NCBI RefSeq assembly: GCF_000208745.1
Contig: NC_030857.1
Location: 17,737,072 to 17,801,071 of the forward strand
DNA length: 64,000 bases
DNA from: Theobroma cacao
Lineage: Eukaryota > Streptophyta > Magnoliopsida > Malvales > Malvaceae
Direction: 5' to 3'
Shown: piece after piece, positions 12,410 through 24,660 of the stretch
How the letters are laid out: each line of letters opens with the position of its first letter
Numbering within the stretch: the stretch's first letter is position 1
Made by a program: the position numbers and the translations under genes
Notes under the pieces: model-generated
Seen by the model: only the letters and a program-made list of their open reading frames with translations
Told to the model about the DNA's origin: nothing
Database searches by the model: none

Positions 12410-15180
12410 TTTTCTATTTATTTGACTAATATTAATATTCACAGATTAATCTTAATTCGAGTTTATTTCTTTTATTTTCATGTACTTTTAGTTAAGGTGA
12501 TGAATTATTATAACTATCAATGACCATCTAAAAAATTAGAGCCTATGAGGGTTGCTAGTGATTATAAATTGACTATCAATGCTTTGACTGCCTAAGTAAA
12601 TGTTTTATCTCAAAGAATTGACACAAGGGGTACTAATGTCTTTCAAAATCCTTTTGTGACATGCGAGCTTTGTGGAGATGGGCATGTAAGTGATTGTTGT
12701 TCAACCTATTATGAATCAATGCCATTTAATGAAAACTTCAATGGGTGGCAAAACAATTCATACTTCAACAGTTACAACTCCAGGTAGAATCACTATTGTT
12801 GGTTTCTCACGTAAGTGCATGTATCGTTAACAAGTAATATAGTGATAAAGTAGAGTATCGTTCCCACAGATAATTGTTTTAATTCTTTTTTTAAGTACTA
12901 AAATAGACACACCCTAATCTTATCCAAACAATTAAAATTAAAATTAAAACTAATAAACTAATAAACTAAAAGTAAAACTAATCTAAAATTTATTAGCTAG
13001 TTATTAAATTCGAATGACTACCAGACTTGAGATTATGATGTCCCTCAATAATTCATTTGATTATTGTCTCTTTCTCTTAACTTAGTTTAATAGATTAAGT
13101 TACTAACCTAGAGTCTTAGTTTATTTACAAGTCTTTGTCGAATTTCTCATAAAAATATCTTTCTTAACTAACTTACTATGTGTATGCAAATTAAATTAAA
13201 GAAAGATTCATTAAGTTCATGCTCTAATTTTAGCTATGTATGGCTTATAGGTGTATGTCTAACCTATGTGCAAATCAAACCACTTAATCAACTAAGTGTA
13301 TTCGATCATACGCTATTCTATTCAAGGTCTACCTAAATCTCTTTCATCATGGTTTAACTTAAATTTCCAATTTAATCTAATTGGTGGCCAATCAAACAGA
13401 AGCATTAAGAACAGAATAAAATAAACAACTTAAATCCATCAAGCATAAGCAAAAGAGAGGAAAATAAATCAAACTACGTATTGAGTTCAATCATAGTCTT
13501 AGATAAATAACTTAGTTTCCTATCAAGTCACACATCATCATCAAATTAAGTTTAAACATTAAAATCAAATTAAGAAAATAAGAGAATAACAAAAAGATAA
13601 TGGAACCCAAGAATTATAATCTTGATCTTCCAAATCTTCTTGAATCCCTTAACTTCTTCTCAACTTCAATGACTTTGTGGCTTGATTCTCAGCTCTTAAT
13701 CTAGTGTTGCATTCCTCTCTAAAAGTCCTCCGAAAGATTGTTCTTATAAGGCTTTGAAGTTAGGCCAAGTTTGGTGAAGAAAAAAATCAATTCCAACTAG
13801 GAATTCCTCATTAGACTATGTGAGCCGCGGCCAACCTCCACCAAGCCGTGGCCTTAACCAATTAATTAGCAGAAATTGCAATTACACTAAGACTATTACA
13901 GTGCTTCAACTTTGACAAGATTTTTGACCAGCTTCCAAGTTGACCTGAATGCAGTAGTAAACATAAATGTTGCATTTTTTTTCTCTTATATTTCCAATGG
14001 TCTAAGAATAATCTCATTTAGAGCTCTGTGGAGAAAGTTATAGTTGAAATACCGAACATATGCAATGGAAATCTGCACCTCAAATTGCTTTCCTTCTACC
14101 ATTAAAATTCTTCCTTCATTAAACACCTACAAAAGCACAATTAATATCAATAACAACCTATCTTAATCACATTAAAACTAAATTAAGTATAAAATTAACT
14201 AAAATTAGATTGACTCACCTAAATTAATTAACTTAAATAATTTAACTAAAACTTGCTAATTTCTATGCATTACCACAAGAACTAAGCTAAATTACTATCA
14301 AAATTAAACCCAAATAACTCTATATCATAGAGTTATCAATCACCCAAATTTTTCATGGGGTAATGATCAAGATCTTACATATTCATCATAACTTATTTTC
14401 CATAATGGTTGTCAGTCACAAGTTAAAGCCCTTGTACTTGAGAACAAGCCAATTTTGGAAGAGATGTTAATGCAATACATGGCCAAGAATAATGCGTACA
14501 TGGCAAATATGGATGCAGTCATTCAAAGCAATGAAACTTCAATGAGAAGTATTGAGACATATGTGAGTCACCTTATTAATGACATCAACAATAGGCCTCA
14601 AGAAACTTACCAAATAACACTGAGCTTAATCTTAAAAGAGAAGAATATGGTAAGCATCTTGATAAGGTAAATGGCAAGAATATGGTAATTGATGGAGATA
14701 AAGTAGATCAAGAGAATACTTCCAACAATCAAGTTCAAAATGAAGAAGTTAAGTAAGAGAAAGAAGTATCTACACCACTACAAGTCCAGTCATATGTGCC
14801 TCTCATTTCCTTTTTGGATACAGTTGATGAGTCACCTAAGGAAGCTATTGATATGGAAAATCCAACGAAACTCCTAGAAACTGGTTTGGTTTAAGATGCA
14901 ACAACAAAGGACAAGAATGAAAAACTCACAAATGTTACACATGTTTTGAAGGCTACACCAAAAGTGCATTATTCAAGAAGAACTCAATTTAAGAAGTTGA
15001 GTAAAAGTCTATTCAACCACCTTGGGTTGAGCAAGCACCAAAACTTAAGTTAAATCCACTACATCCTCATCTTAAGAAGAAGTTACTTTCTCACCTCAAG
15101 TTTTATCCATGCAAATTCAATCCTTCTTAAAAGGTGAATGAATACGTCAACCAAAGTCCAACTATTGACTATAAAAAATC
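12410..15180 (+). pseudogene. Athila-like gag remnant, without pol
   Basis: Before the insertion at 12,794, the frame around 12,655-12,790 reads a zinc knuckle CELCGDGHVSDCC and then an asparagine-rich stretch (NGWQNNSYFNSYN), as in Athila-like Gag. Gag resumes after 14,343 with HPNFSWGND, and 14,455-14,670 is an open piece containing MEEMLMQYMAKNNAYMANMD, the usual Gag C-terminal helix region. Beyond 14,690 the frames are broken. By about 15,185 the sequence is already GGGAGGCAACCCAA, which normally follows the end of pol. Protease, reverse transcriptase and integrase are missing, so the copy is an internally deleted, non-autonomous derivative. Confidence 0.65.
12794..14338 (-). mobile_element. 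Solo LTR (1,545 bp), reverse orientation, inserted in gag
   Basis: The insertion separates two halves of the Gag zinc-knuckle tail. ATCAC at 12,789-12,793 is repeated at 14,339-14,343 as a 5-bp target-site duplication. Read on the minus strand, the end resembles Athila-like LTR ends (a GGGAACGATACTCTAC stretch, then the border). The outer base pair on the + strand start is TA rather than TG, so either the end has mutated or the border is off by up to three bases. No coding motifs are inside. Confidence 0.65.
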
Positions 15181-16214
15181 ACTTTTTGGGAGGCAACCCA
15201 AGCTATATCCATTTAGATTTAGTTGTTATTTTAATTAGTTTTTTTTTGTTTAAATAAGTAGCTATAACTTCTCCTTAGTTTGTTTTATTGAGTATACAGG
15301 TTTGAAAAGCATGAACATGAAGAGAAAGAAAATTGGAACCTTCAATCCACTACCATCATTAATAGGGGAGTTCATTTTCCTTATTCTTTTTAGCTTTTCA
15401 CATTGAAGACAATGTGCAATTTAAGTTTTGGGGGAGGGTTTTATTGTTATTAGTTTTTGTGATATTTTTAGGTCAATTTAGTTTCGTTAATTTTTTTTTT
15501 AATTTTATGCTTGTTTTAAAAACTTGAGCTAGACTTATTGTGCCATTTTCTTTTAATTTACCTATCCAATGATGAGAACTTAGTTATATTCTATCTTGAT
15601 TCTTTGAAGCATGTGAATATTATTTAAGTGCTATGTAAATTTTTATGCTAAGTTTCATTATTAGGATGAGATTTTCACTCAAGTTAAGCACCATGTCTTT
15701 TGCTTAAATTCATTATGCATATCTAGAGAAGGTTTATGTGAATGTAACATTTTGAATTATGTCTAGAATTCTAGAATTTGTTTTATTCGTTCTCGAGGCG
15801 AAATCCTAGGCTATACATGTTTAAAGAAATGATTTAGGTCATCTTTAGACCGATTGAGCCTTTTCAGCCTATCTTTACATAATTTATCCTTAGTTTACCA
15901 TTTTCGAGCTTAACTTAACCATTTTCTTTGTTTGAGCACTTAATTTTTAGCTTAGACCCTTAAATAAAGAATTTCAATTTTTGCATCCCTCATTACTAAG
16001 TGGATGATGGGTATATTACAATAATTGCAAATTTCGCTCGGGAAACAATTGGATTATGGCATTTACACAATTGGTGATTTTGGAAATAAACTATGCAGAA
16101 ACTATTTGGTTTATTTTTTTATGCACTTATTATATTTTGTGCTATTTTTTTTAGATTATGAAATTTACTAAACTCTTGTTATTTTGGGTTGGCTTTTGTT
16201 GAATTTTTGCAGCA
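15181..16214 (+). other. Post-pol non-coding region of the Athila-like element
   Basis: GGGAGGCAACCCAA at about 15,189 and the ACATTGAAGACAATGTG palindrome followed by AAGTTTTGGGGGAGG at 15,400-15,436 are landmarks of this family. The following 450 bases match 850-1,240. TTTTTGCAG at about 16,205, just before an ATG, looks like a splice acceptor; some Athila-like elements splice their downstream ORF. Confidence 0.5.
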
Positions 16215-17200
16215 ATGGCCCCTAAGCATTCAAAACCTAGTTCAAATGAAGTGTTCGATCAAACGAAGTTTGTCTCAACTGATGCTTCAACAGAATATTA
16301 TACTTCGCTGATTAACAAAATGTCCATTCCCAAACAAGGGTTAAATATTCCTATAATCCATTATGATGAGATACATCAAATGATTAAAGAACGACATTGG
16401 TAACTATTTTGTGACCAACCTGAAGCTGCGCCTATGCCAGTGGTAAAGGAGTTCTATGTAAATGTATTTGAGCATGTTCATAGTGTTGCTTTTGTACATG
16501 GCAAACAAGTACCATTCTAGAGTCAAATCATCAATGAATTTTTTGGAACTTTAAACATTGAGAATGATGAATAGGGGCTATATTTGGGAGATCATCAAGA
16601 TTGTAATGGGATCATCTTGAAGCTTTGTGTTAAGGAAGCCCAACGAAAAACTTCTCATAGAAAGCTTGTCTCATTCAAATGAAGTGCAATGAAAAATGAG
16701 CAGAAAGTATGGTTACATTTTACGGTGACGAGATTGCTCCCATCCACCCACATTGATGATGTTACCAAGGATTGAGCAATTCTGGTCTATGCTATTCTAA
16801 CTCATAAATCCATCAAGATTTGATAAGGTTATCTCTCATGCTATACTTCACACAAGCTAAACCAAAAAAAATGGCATCAGATTTCCTTCTTTGATAACTA
16901 TTTTGTGTGGGAAAGTTGGTGTGCGATGGAGTGACAGGGAAAAGTTGTAGTAACCAAAAATTCTAATCACTATTGGAATTTTAAGGCGTTTGGAAGAGTT
17001 TGCATAGTGGTTGGTAGTTCTTCTCAAGTTGCTCCACAATTTCCACAAAGAGCTCCAACTCGTAATGTAACTCAATGGATGTAGTAGATTGATTGTCATC
17101 TAGACTACCACTAAAGGCAAAATCAAGCAATTAAGCAAATGATGAGAGCATATGCAGAACATATCGAGATGGATATGTCTACTTGTCCTTTGTTACCTAT
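16215..17200 (+). pseudogene. Athila-like 3' ORF remnant (plant transposon protein domain)
   Basis: An ATG at 16,215 opens 62 codons starting MAPKHSKPSSNEVFD, after which stops interrupt a recognisable continuation (FYVNVFEHVHSVAFVHGKQV, then INEFFGTLN). Near 17,136 a different frame reads MMRAYAEHIEMDMSTCPLLP, matching the motif at about 590-650. It is the same protein as the fragment at the left edge, so this copy carries it downstream of the polypurine-like signature. Multiple stops and frame changes make it inactive. The minisatellite begins within the last part of its sequence. Confidence 0.55.
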
Positions 17201-17219
17201 GAATTTTGACGGGGCTCTA

Positions 17220-18650
17220 TCACTTGTCGTCCATTGAGGCTCCATCACATGTTCTTGGTCTTCTAGGAGATCGTCAACCACTGAGTTGACGTCTTTGTCC
17301 ATCCCATGTCCATTGTTCGTTAAAGCTCTTAAAGCCATCCCTAATCCTTCTAGAGCCCTTCAACCACTAGATTGAAGTCTTTTGTCCGTCCCTTATCTGT
17401 CATTCATCGAGGCTCTAACAGTCTTCCCCAATCCTCTAAGAGCTCATCAACCATCATGTCAACGTCTTCTGTCTATCCCTGGTCCATTTTCTATCATGGC
17501 TTTAGCACCCATCCTCAATCTTTTGAGAGCTCGTCAACCACCAAGCCCACGTCCTCTGTCCATATTTTCTTTATTGTCTATGAAAGCTCTAACAATCATC
17601 TTCCATCCTATTGGAACCCATCAACCACTAAGCCAAGGTCATCTCTCTGTCTCGTATCCATCATCCATCAAGGCTTCAACAGCCCCTAACCCTTTAAGAG
17701 CCCATCAACCACTAAGTCAACATCTTCTGTCTGTCCATATTGCTTGTCAAACAAAGCTACAACACCTATCCTTAATTCTCCGAAAGCACATCAACCATCG
17801 AGCCAATGCCCTCAGCGTGTCCCTTGTCCATCATCTGTCGAGGTTTAGCACCCGTCCTTAGTCCTTTGGGAGCTCATCAACCACCGAGCCAACGTCCTCT
17901 ATCCGTTCCCATTCGTCTTTGGTGACTGTCCCTATCTTCCGAGAGCCTAACAACCACTAGGCCAACATTTTCTCTCTGTCCATGTCCATCATTTGTCAAA
18001 GCTCTGATAGTCATCTTGGTTCCTTCAAAAGTCGTCAACCATTAAGTTGTGGTCTTCTATCTATCCCTTGTATGTTGTTTATCGAGGCTCAATCACCCAT
18101 CCCTAGTCCTCTAGAAACCCGTCAACCACCAGGCAACGTCATTGGTGCATCCCTTGTCCATCATCCATCAAGGCTCCGTCACCCATCCTTTGTGCTTCAG
18201 GAGTTTATCAACCACTAAGTTGACATCCTCTATATGTAGTCCGTTGGGGCTCCCCGTAGCCGTCCTTGATCCTCTATAAGCCCATCAACCATCAAGCCAA
18301 GGTTTTTTGTCTTTTCCTTATTCATCACCTTTCGAGGCTCCGGCACCCATCTCGAGTGTTTCCAGAGCAAGTCAGTTGCTTGGCTGACGTCCTCTATCTA
18401 TCCCATGTTTGTTGTCCATCAAGGCTCCCATAACCATCCATAGTCCTCCGGGAACTCGTCAACCATCAAGCTGAGGTCCTTTATCTATCCTTTGTCTATC
18501 GTCTGTCGGAGCTACATCACGCATCCTTAATCCTCAACGAGCCCATCAACCATCAAGCTAAGGTCCTTTTTTCATCGCTTGTCTGTCATCTGTCGAGGCT
18601 TTGATACTCGTCTCTAATCCTCCAAGAGCTTTTTAACAGCCAAGCCGATG
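17220..18650 (+). repeat. Minisatellite array, about 17 degenerate units of ~86-87 bp
   Basis: A core TCAACCA followed by YNAGCC/ACGTC and TGTCCATC recurs at 17,274, 17,360, 17,447, 17,534, 17,621, 17,705, 17,791, 17,877, 17,950, 18,035, 18,122, 18,208, 18,285, about 18,372, 18,459, 18,546 and about 18,632. Most spacings are 84-87 bases; two units are shorter. The array is more GC- and pyrimidine-rich than its surroundings. Because the unit is near a multiple of three, it keeps chance reading frames open (for example 17,382-17,861), which I do not regard as genes. Confidence 0.9.
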
Positions 18651-18861
18651 TACTATATGGCGCTAACGTGTCATATTGGCATATCATAATTAATGATAAC
18701 TAATAGTTAATCAAAATTTTACTTGTTATTTTATACCATGTGACGTTGATGTAACATATTGACATATCATAATAGTATACTGTTGTGGCATGATAACATG
18801 ACAATATGATAATTTTTAACCCAAAATGACAAGTAACATAAAATGACATTTTGACTAATGG
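18651..18861. other. Short AT-rich spacer
   Basis: Contains repeated CATATCATAAT words. It is continuous with the DNA at 20,899 once the solo LTR between them is removed. No gene is seen. Confidence 0.5.
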
Positions 18862-18866
18862 CAATA

Positions 18867-20893
18867 TGTTGGGATGAGCCTTGTAGCCAATTAGGATTGG
18901 TTAAGGCTTGATTTCAATCATGCAACAACATCATTCATGTTGAATGGTTAAAGGTTTTCTTTCATCAATAAGACATCAATTATAACAAGTTATAAGTCTA
19001 ATTAGATGAAGTCCATGAAATTAATATGCCTTGCAAGGGAACTGTAATGGGTTGTAGTTATGAGATCCTTATGCATCAAAGCATAATCTCAAAATGTTCC
19101 TGGTCAATGTATCATTGAGACTAGATATCAATGATACTTAGAGACTGGTACATTCTATGTTTCTTACTTGAGAAGTAAGCAATCGATCTCATAGATTGAA
19201 GTATAGAGATACTTGAAACTAGAATGTAGGTGCTTGCCTACGATAGCAAGTTCACTAAACATGACCCGTCATGAGAAGTGCATTTGGTATTTCACTTAAG
19301 TGTCTATGCAATGCTTCTCATGTGTCAGTTGTGTAAATACTCCCTAGACTTGAGACACCAGGTTGTCTTATGTGTGGAGTGCTATGCTTTGATTTCATCC
19401 CTACGGGTGCCTAACCAAGGATGTCAAAACAGGATGCTTTTGGGTATAGCATGAAGCATGTGAAGGCAAATGAGTGGTTAAAATAGGAATCATCACTCCA
19501 AGTGATGCAGGGGACATATCTTAGCTATTCTTGGTTGATATTAGCTTATTGAAGTCATTGGCCAAGGCGACTTGAAGATTATGAAAGGAGTTTCATAAAT
19601 CTTTATAAAGCTGATGATCAAACTTTAAGAAAGAATATGGAGATCAATAAGAGTAGACATTGCACCATGCTCTTATCATCTCCGAGATATATGATGAAGG
19701 AATGAATTACATTGAAAGGCTGATCATTGAAAGGTTGATTCAAACCATCTTCACTCTTCTAACATTTGGGTGGCCATGATGGATTACTAGATCCCAATTT
19801 TGATCTATGAACTCTAGGTAGTTAACTTGATTAATGATAAATTTAAATTTATCCAATTCTAAGTTTAACTTAAGAATTATATGTTGAGTTCATTGCCAAC
19901 ATGTTAGAAGCCTAATAGGTCACACACCTAAAATGAATGTCGAAAATAAAATGGGAGAGGTGATTAGGTTGGACTTAATCAAATTAGAAGTTATGAGCTT
20001 CTCAAGCACTTGATTAAAATTGTTTAATTAAGTTGTACCTAATTAATTAAATTGTTTAATTAAATCGGTGGGCCTAATTAATTAAATTGTTTAATTAAGT
20101 CATTGAGCCTAATTAATTAAATTAAACAATTAAATTATTGGGCCTAATTGATTAAAATTGTTTAATTAAATTGTTGGGCTTAATTAATTAAATTGTTTAA
20201 TTAAGTTATTGGGCTTAATCGATTAAATTAAACAATTAAGTTAATTGGGCTTCTTAAGGACTTAATTAAAATATTTAATCAAATTATTGAATTAATTGGC
20301 AATTACAAAATAGTTTTGTAATTAGGGTTTAAAATTAATCCAAGGTATAAATACCTTGCTATAGCCTCCAAACAAAGTGAGTGGAAATGGCTGAAAAAAA
20401 AAAAAAGAATGAACGGCACATTAGAAATTCTTTTATCTTGCCGTTCATTGTGTGAAGAAAAATAGTTTTTCATTCACTTCATTTTTGTATGTTCAGCCGC
20501 ACAATTTTGTGTGGATTATGAGTTTATGAAACTCATCTTTGCTAGCACATTGTCAAGGCATAGCACTCCCAATCCTTAAAGAAGAATTTTCCCATTCATT
20601 GGTGTGGATCACCATTAGAGGCTGCACAAGGATTCCTTGGACAGCTTTGGTTTGCAACAACCGGGCTGAGGTGGTTGAGCTTTTTGAAGGCTGATTTGGT
20701 GATTTAACAAAGGATTCATCAACCTTTGTTATTTAGGTAAAGTGATATGATCATATACTTTTATTTTAATTTAATTTTATACTCAATTTGACATGAAAGA
20801 TATCATAGGAAGGTGAGGTGTAATTTAATTTTTTTAAATTTATTTTCGCTGCATTTTATTTGCATTTGATGCATGATCAGCCCTCACCCGACA
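18867..20893 (+). mobile_element. Solo LTR (2,027 bp) with 5-bp target-site duplication
   Basis: The segment starts TGTTGGGATGAG and ends CACCCGACA, giving a 7-base terminal inverted repeat with one mismatch. It is flanked by CAATA at 18,862-18,866 and 20,894-20,898. A TATA box (GGTATAAATACC, about 20,344) lies in the distal part, as expected for an LTR promoter on the + strand. No coding motifs are present, so it is a solo LTR. The superfamily is not determined. It contains the AT-rich minisatellite described separately. Confidence 0.8.
20030..20260 (+). repeat. AT-rich minisatellite inside the solo LTR
   Basis: About six units of roughly 35-40 bp built from a TGGGCCTAATTAATTAAA-type block and TTGTTTAATTAA. 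Units vary, with the second half inverted (TTAAACAATTAA) in some copies, so single strands could fold back. Confidence 0.75.
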
Positions 20894-20984
20894 CAATAGT
20901 CATCCTTTAATTCAAATAGGTGTATATGTTGAGTGGCTTATGCTGTGTGCTATAACTGATTTTTATTAATTACAATTTGGTATT

Positions 20985-21870
20985 GAGCATTTGTTTATTA
21001 TCTTGAGTAACTCTCATTCATGTAATATAAAATAAGTGTTGACTGTTAAGTTATATATATAAATCTTGCTATTTATTTCTTTTAACATTGCTATGTCCTA
21101 CTAATTAAGAAATGTGTTACATTATTGTTCATATGCTATTTGATTCTCCAAATTGATTGTTTTGCTTGGATGGATGGTGGGTGTTAAACGGTCATGGTCA
21201 GGTTTTTTATGTAGCAAAATTAGCATATACTATTAGTTTCCCTAACTTGTAGCTATATGGTACCAATTGGCTCGTCCGTGACAGAGAGGAGGTATCAATT
21301 AGCATATAGCATATAGTATTATTAACACACAGCAAATAGTTGACGAGATAATAACTAATAAGGAGAAGAAAATAAAGGCAGCCATATTTTGTAGGATATG
21401 TAATTGGAAACTCCTTAGAACCTAACCCGTTGAGCCAGGCAGCAAATGGATCATTCACCGCCAACCAAACTCTATTCCGCCGATACTCCTTCATGATTTT
21501 TTTTTATTTTTTTTATAATTCTTTAACAATTTTTAATAATATTTTAAACTTTTAAAATATATATATAGAGAGCACATTAGGTAAAAATAAGATATCTTTA
21601 AAATTTTAAAGTATTTAATATTTTTTGAAAGAAAATAAATATAATAATATATTTACATATATGCATAAGGAACAAAATTTATTTTTTTATATTTTACAAT
21701 TATATGGTAGTATTAGATAAAATAATTATTAATATTAACTAACAATAGTATACTAAATAAACTAAACAAAAATTGTAATAAAATTAAAATTCCATGAAAT
21801 AATTACTAAATGTATATATATTGAAATCAAAATAAATATATTAATTAAAATATCACTTATCACTTATATT
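20985..21870. repeat. Duplicated segment, copy 1
   Basis: Similar in order to 22,740-24,165. Shared stretches include GCTATTTATTTCTTTTAACATTG (21,068; second copy about 22,837), ACATGGTACCAATTG-type (21,255; 22,934), TGGATCATTC(A/G)CCGCCAACC (21,447; 23,100) and the AT-rich tail with ATATTTACATATATGCATAAGG (21,648; 23,950). No coding function is recognised. Confidence 0.75.
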
Positions 21871-22739
21871 TACGTGATGTTGTCATAAAATTAAAGTGAA
21901 ATGTGAAAAATGTCACATGGTGATGTCACATGATGATATCAACATGTCTTGTTAATAACACACGATACAAAATGATAAAAGACATTTTGATTAAGTCAAT
22001 CATTATTGACAAGTTTGTGTTTTTTTTTTTTTTCTGAAATTGTGAGAAGAGATTTGAATTTTACTTTTTAAATAAAAAAATTATACACTAATTAATGAGT
22101 AAAATACTCGAGTGTCAAGAGATCAAAACCCTTAATTAGGTAAGAAAATACTTAATCTGTTTGGAAAAGCTTCCAAGTGGTTGGGGTGAAACTCTAGAGC
22201 AGAATAACCAGTTTGTGGTAGCTGCTTCTTCTGGCTGGCTGGAGGTGTATCCACTAAATGGCCAGTTTCTTAGGATAACAGTTTCGATTAACATAATTCC
22301 ATGTACTGGCAGAACTCTTCTGACTAAATTATAACTAATGATTACATATTTGACAAAGCGAAAAGGTTGTTGATAAGTAAGAAATCCATCTCTTATTCTG
22401 ATGGATATATCATTAACTAGATGGAGATAGCCTAAGAAACATGATGGAAAACAATGTTTAAGTTTAAAAAAAAAAAATCAAGCTCAAAATTGAGTAAATA
22501 ACAAAGAAAACAGACAAAATTGGGATGTCGAAAAATTATTGCATGGGCATGAAGCACAATATTAATGCCTTTGTTCATATCAACACAGAGAATGCATGCT
22601 TTTGAGCACTTGGTAATCTCAAACTAAGTTATGGACTAGATAATCTGAAAATGGTTAACATTCAAAGGTCTGTCAAATTGCCTTTAATAGCAAATTTTAG
22701 GTGGAAATAAGTCCTAGGATCAGCTAACTGTTCAGATCT

Positions 22740-24165
22740 TATGAACATATAATTATCTTGAGTGCTGCAACATGAACATTGCTTTGCTAGATTATTATAA
22801 AATGAGTGTTAGCTGTTAAGTATATATAGAACTTGCTATCTATTTCTTTTGACATTGTTATGTCCTACTAGTTCATATATGTGTTGTATTTTTCTTGGTT
22901 CAGGTTTAGTTTCCCGGACTTGTAGCCAGCTACATGGTACCAATTGTCTCTCGTCCGTTACGAATAGGAGGTGTGAATGATAGTAACTACTAATAAGGAG
23001 AAAGAAAACGAAAGCAGGCCTATTTTGTTGGATGTGGAATTGGAAACTCCTTTGAACCTAATCGGTTGAACCAGGTAGCAAACAATGTCACGCAACACAA
23101 TGGATCATTCGCCGCCAACCAAACTCCATCCCGCCCAGACCCCTTTTATCTTATCTTTTATTAGAGTGAGGGCTCGGTCCGTTTGTGATTTCTTTTTAAT
23201 TTTTTAATAAATTTTTTAACAATTTTTAATAATATTTTCCACTTTTCAAACCCAAGTTGCAGCTGTATTCTTAAAGCGGGAGTCCCGCGTCATCTGGCGA
23301 TTGGGCACCAGGCAGATTGGAAACGGCCATTTTTGTCTTTATACGCCAACTGCACGTTGAAGCGGTGGTGATTAATCAATCAGTAGGATTTTTCTGGGAA
23401 TGAGGTAGACAGGAGGCACAACGGCAGGGAGGGCCCCGTGTTTGGTTAACGGCTAGTCCGGATTTCCGGAGGGTAATTAAGATTTAATCAAAAAATTATT
23501 TTATATATATATATATATCTCATATTTCAAATAATATATTATTCAAGAGTCCATTGTTCAATGGTTTCAATTAAAATTTTTAAATTTTGATTACTGAAAG
23601 AATTAATTGATTTAACCAAATTAGTTAATTAAACTAATAAATTAGCAAATAGAATTAAAATTTATCACTAATTCTTGAATTTTAATTTCACTAACTTTAG
23701 CTCGTATTGTACTCGGATACAAGAAAAAAAATTATTTAATAAAATATCGAAATTAATAACAATGATGACAGTGATATTGATAATTTATTTAAAGTCGGTG
23801 AGTTTGAAATTAACAATAGGACAAAATTTGTTCGATAAAGATAGTGATAGTTGTGTGCATAAAGTATTAGGTAAAAATAGAATATTTTTATAAATTTTAA
23901 AAAATTTAATATTTGAAATTTAAAAAAAATTGAATAAAATAATAATAATATATTTACATATATGCATAAGGAACAAAAATTATTTTTTTATATTTTACAA
24001 TTATATTGTAGTATTAGATAAAATAACAATTAATGTTAACTAATAATAATATATTAAATAAGCCAAATGAAAATTGTAATAAATAAAAAAAATTCAATGA
24101 AATAATTACTAAATGTGTATATATATATATATATATATATTGAAACCAAAATAAATATACTAGCT
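22740..24165. repeat. Duplicated segment, copy 2, with an internal unique block
   Basis: Matches 20,985-21,870 but is split by about 590 bases at 23,265-23,855 that copy 1 lacks. The first 200 bases of that block (about 23,270-23,470) are GC-richer than the surroundings (GGGAGTCCCGCGTCATCTGG and on). I see no protein motif there. The second part ends in a TA repeat at 24,118-24,140. Either the block was inserted in copy 2 or it was lost from copy 1. Confidence 0.7.
24118..24140. repeat. (TA)n microsatellite
   Basis: Uninterrupted TA dinucleotides. A similar run lies at 47,309-47,329 in a PRP16 intron. Confidence 0.9.
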
Positions 24166-24620
24166 AATAACACATTTCACATGGTTATAAGTAACAAATT
24201 TTATTTTTTAAATATGATAAAATAGCAATTATTCACTAAATTATGAATGCATTAATTTATTTTATTTCCTTAATTAACTATGAATATATTTATTTTTATA
24301 TTACTTTACCAAATTTATTATATGTGGTAACACGGTGAATTGACGATGATGATGATCACGTATGATTAGGTATGACTGGTAGTTAGGGAGGCCGTGTTGA
24401 CAATCTAGCCTTCGCCCTTGTTCCTAGGTTACGTTGGTCCCTTATGTATCTGAATTTTAGGATCAACAGTCAGAGTTCAGAAACCCGGAGCCGAAGCGCC
24501 GAACGACGAACTTTGGCTCCATTACCAATATTTCTACCACCTCACCTATTCTGGAACGACATTGGCAACTTCAATTTTGATATTTTTAACGGCGTCAATT
24601 GAATCCGTTTACATAATGAA

Positions 24621-24660
24621 CACGTGGATGCCATATGGCAACCTATATAGGGTGAGCTGG
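24621..24660 (+). promoter_or_regulatory. Candidate promoter of the MFS gene (CACGTG and TATA)
   Basis: A G-box CACGTGG at 24,621 and CTATATAG at 24,643-24,650 are followed by a pyrimidine-rich leader (CTTCTCTCTCTTTCC), typical of plant core promoters and 5' UTRs. The coding start is 2 kb further on, so this requires a long 5' UTR intron ending at the TTGTAG acceptor near 26,597. An alternative leader near 25,240-25,400 is possible. Confidence 0.35.

Noticed and set aside
17372..17861. Open frames of 105 and 159 codons
   Set aside because: They lie wholly inside the ~87-bp minisatellite, whose unit length near a multiple of three keeps frames open. The sequence is low-complexity and changes frame at every irregular unit.
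17220..18650. Regular repeat spacing resembling a CRISPR array
   Set aside because: The units are degenerate over their full length with no constant-repeat/unique-spacer structure, and the genome is a plant nucleus.
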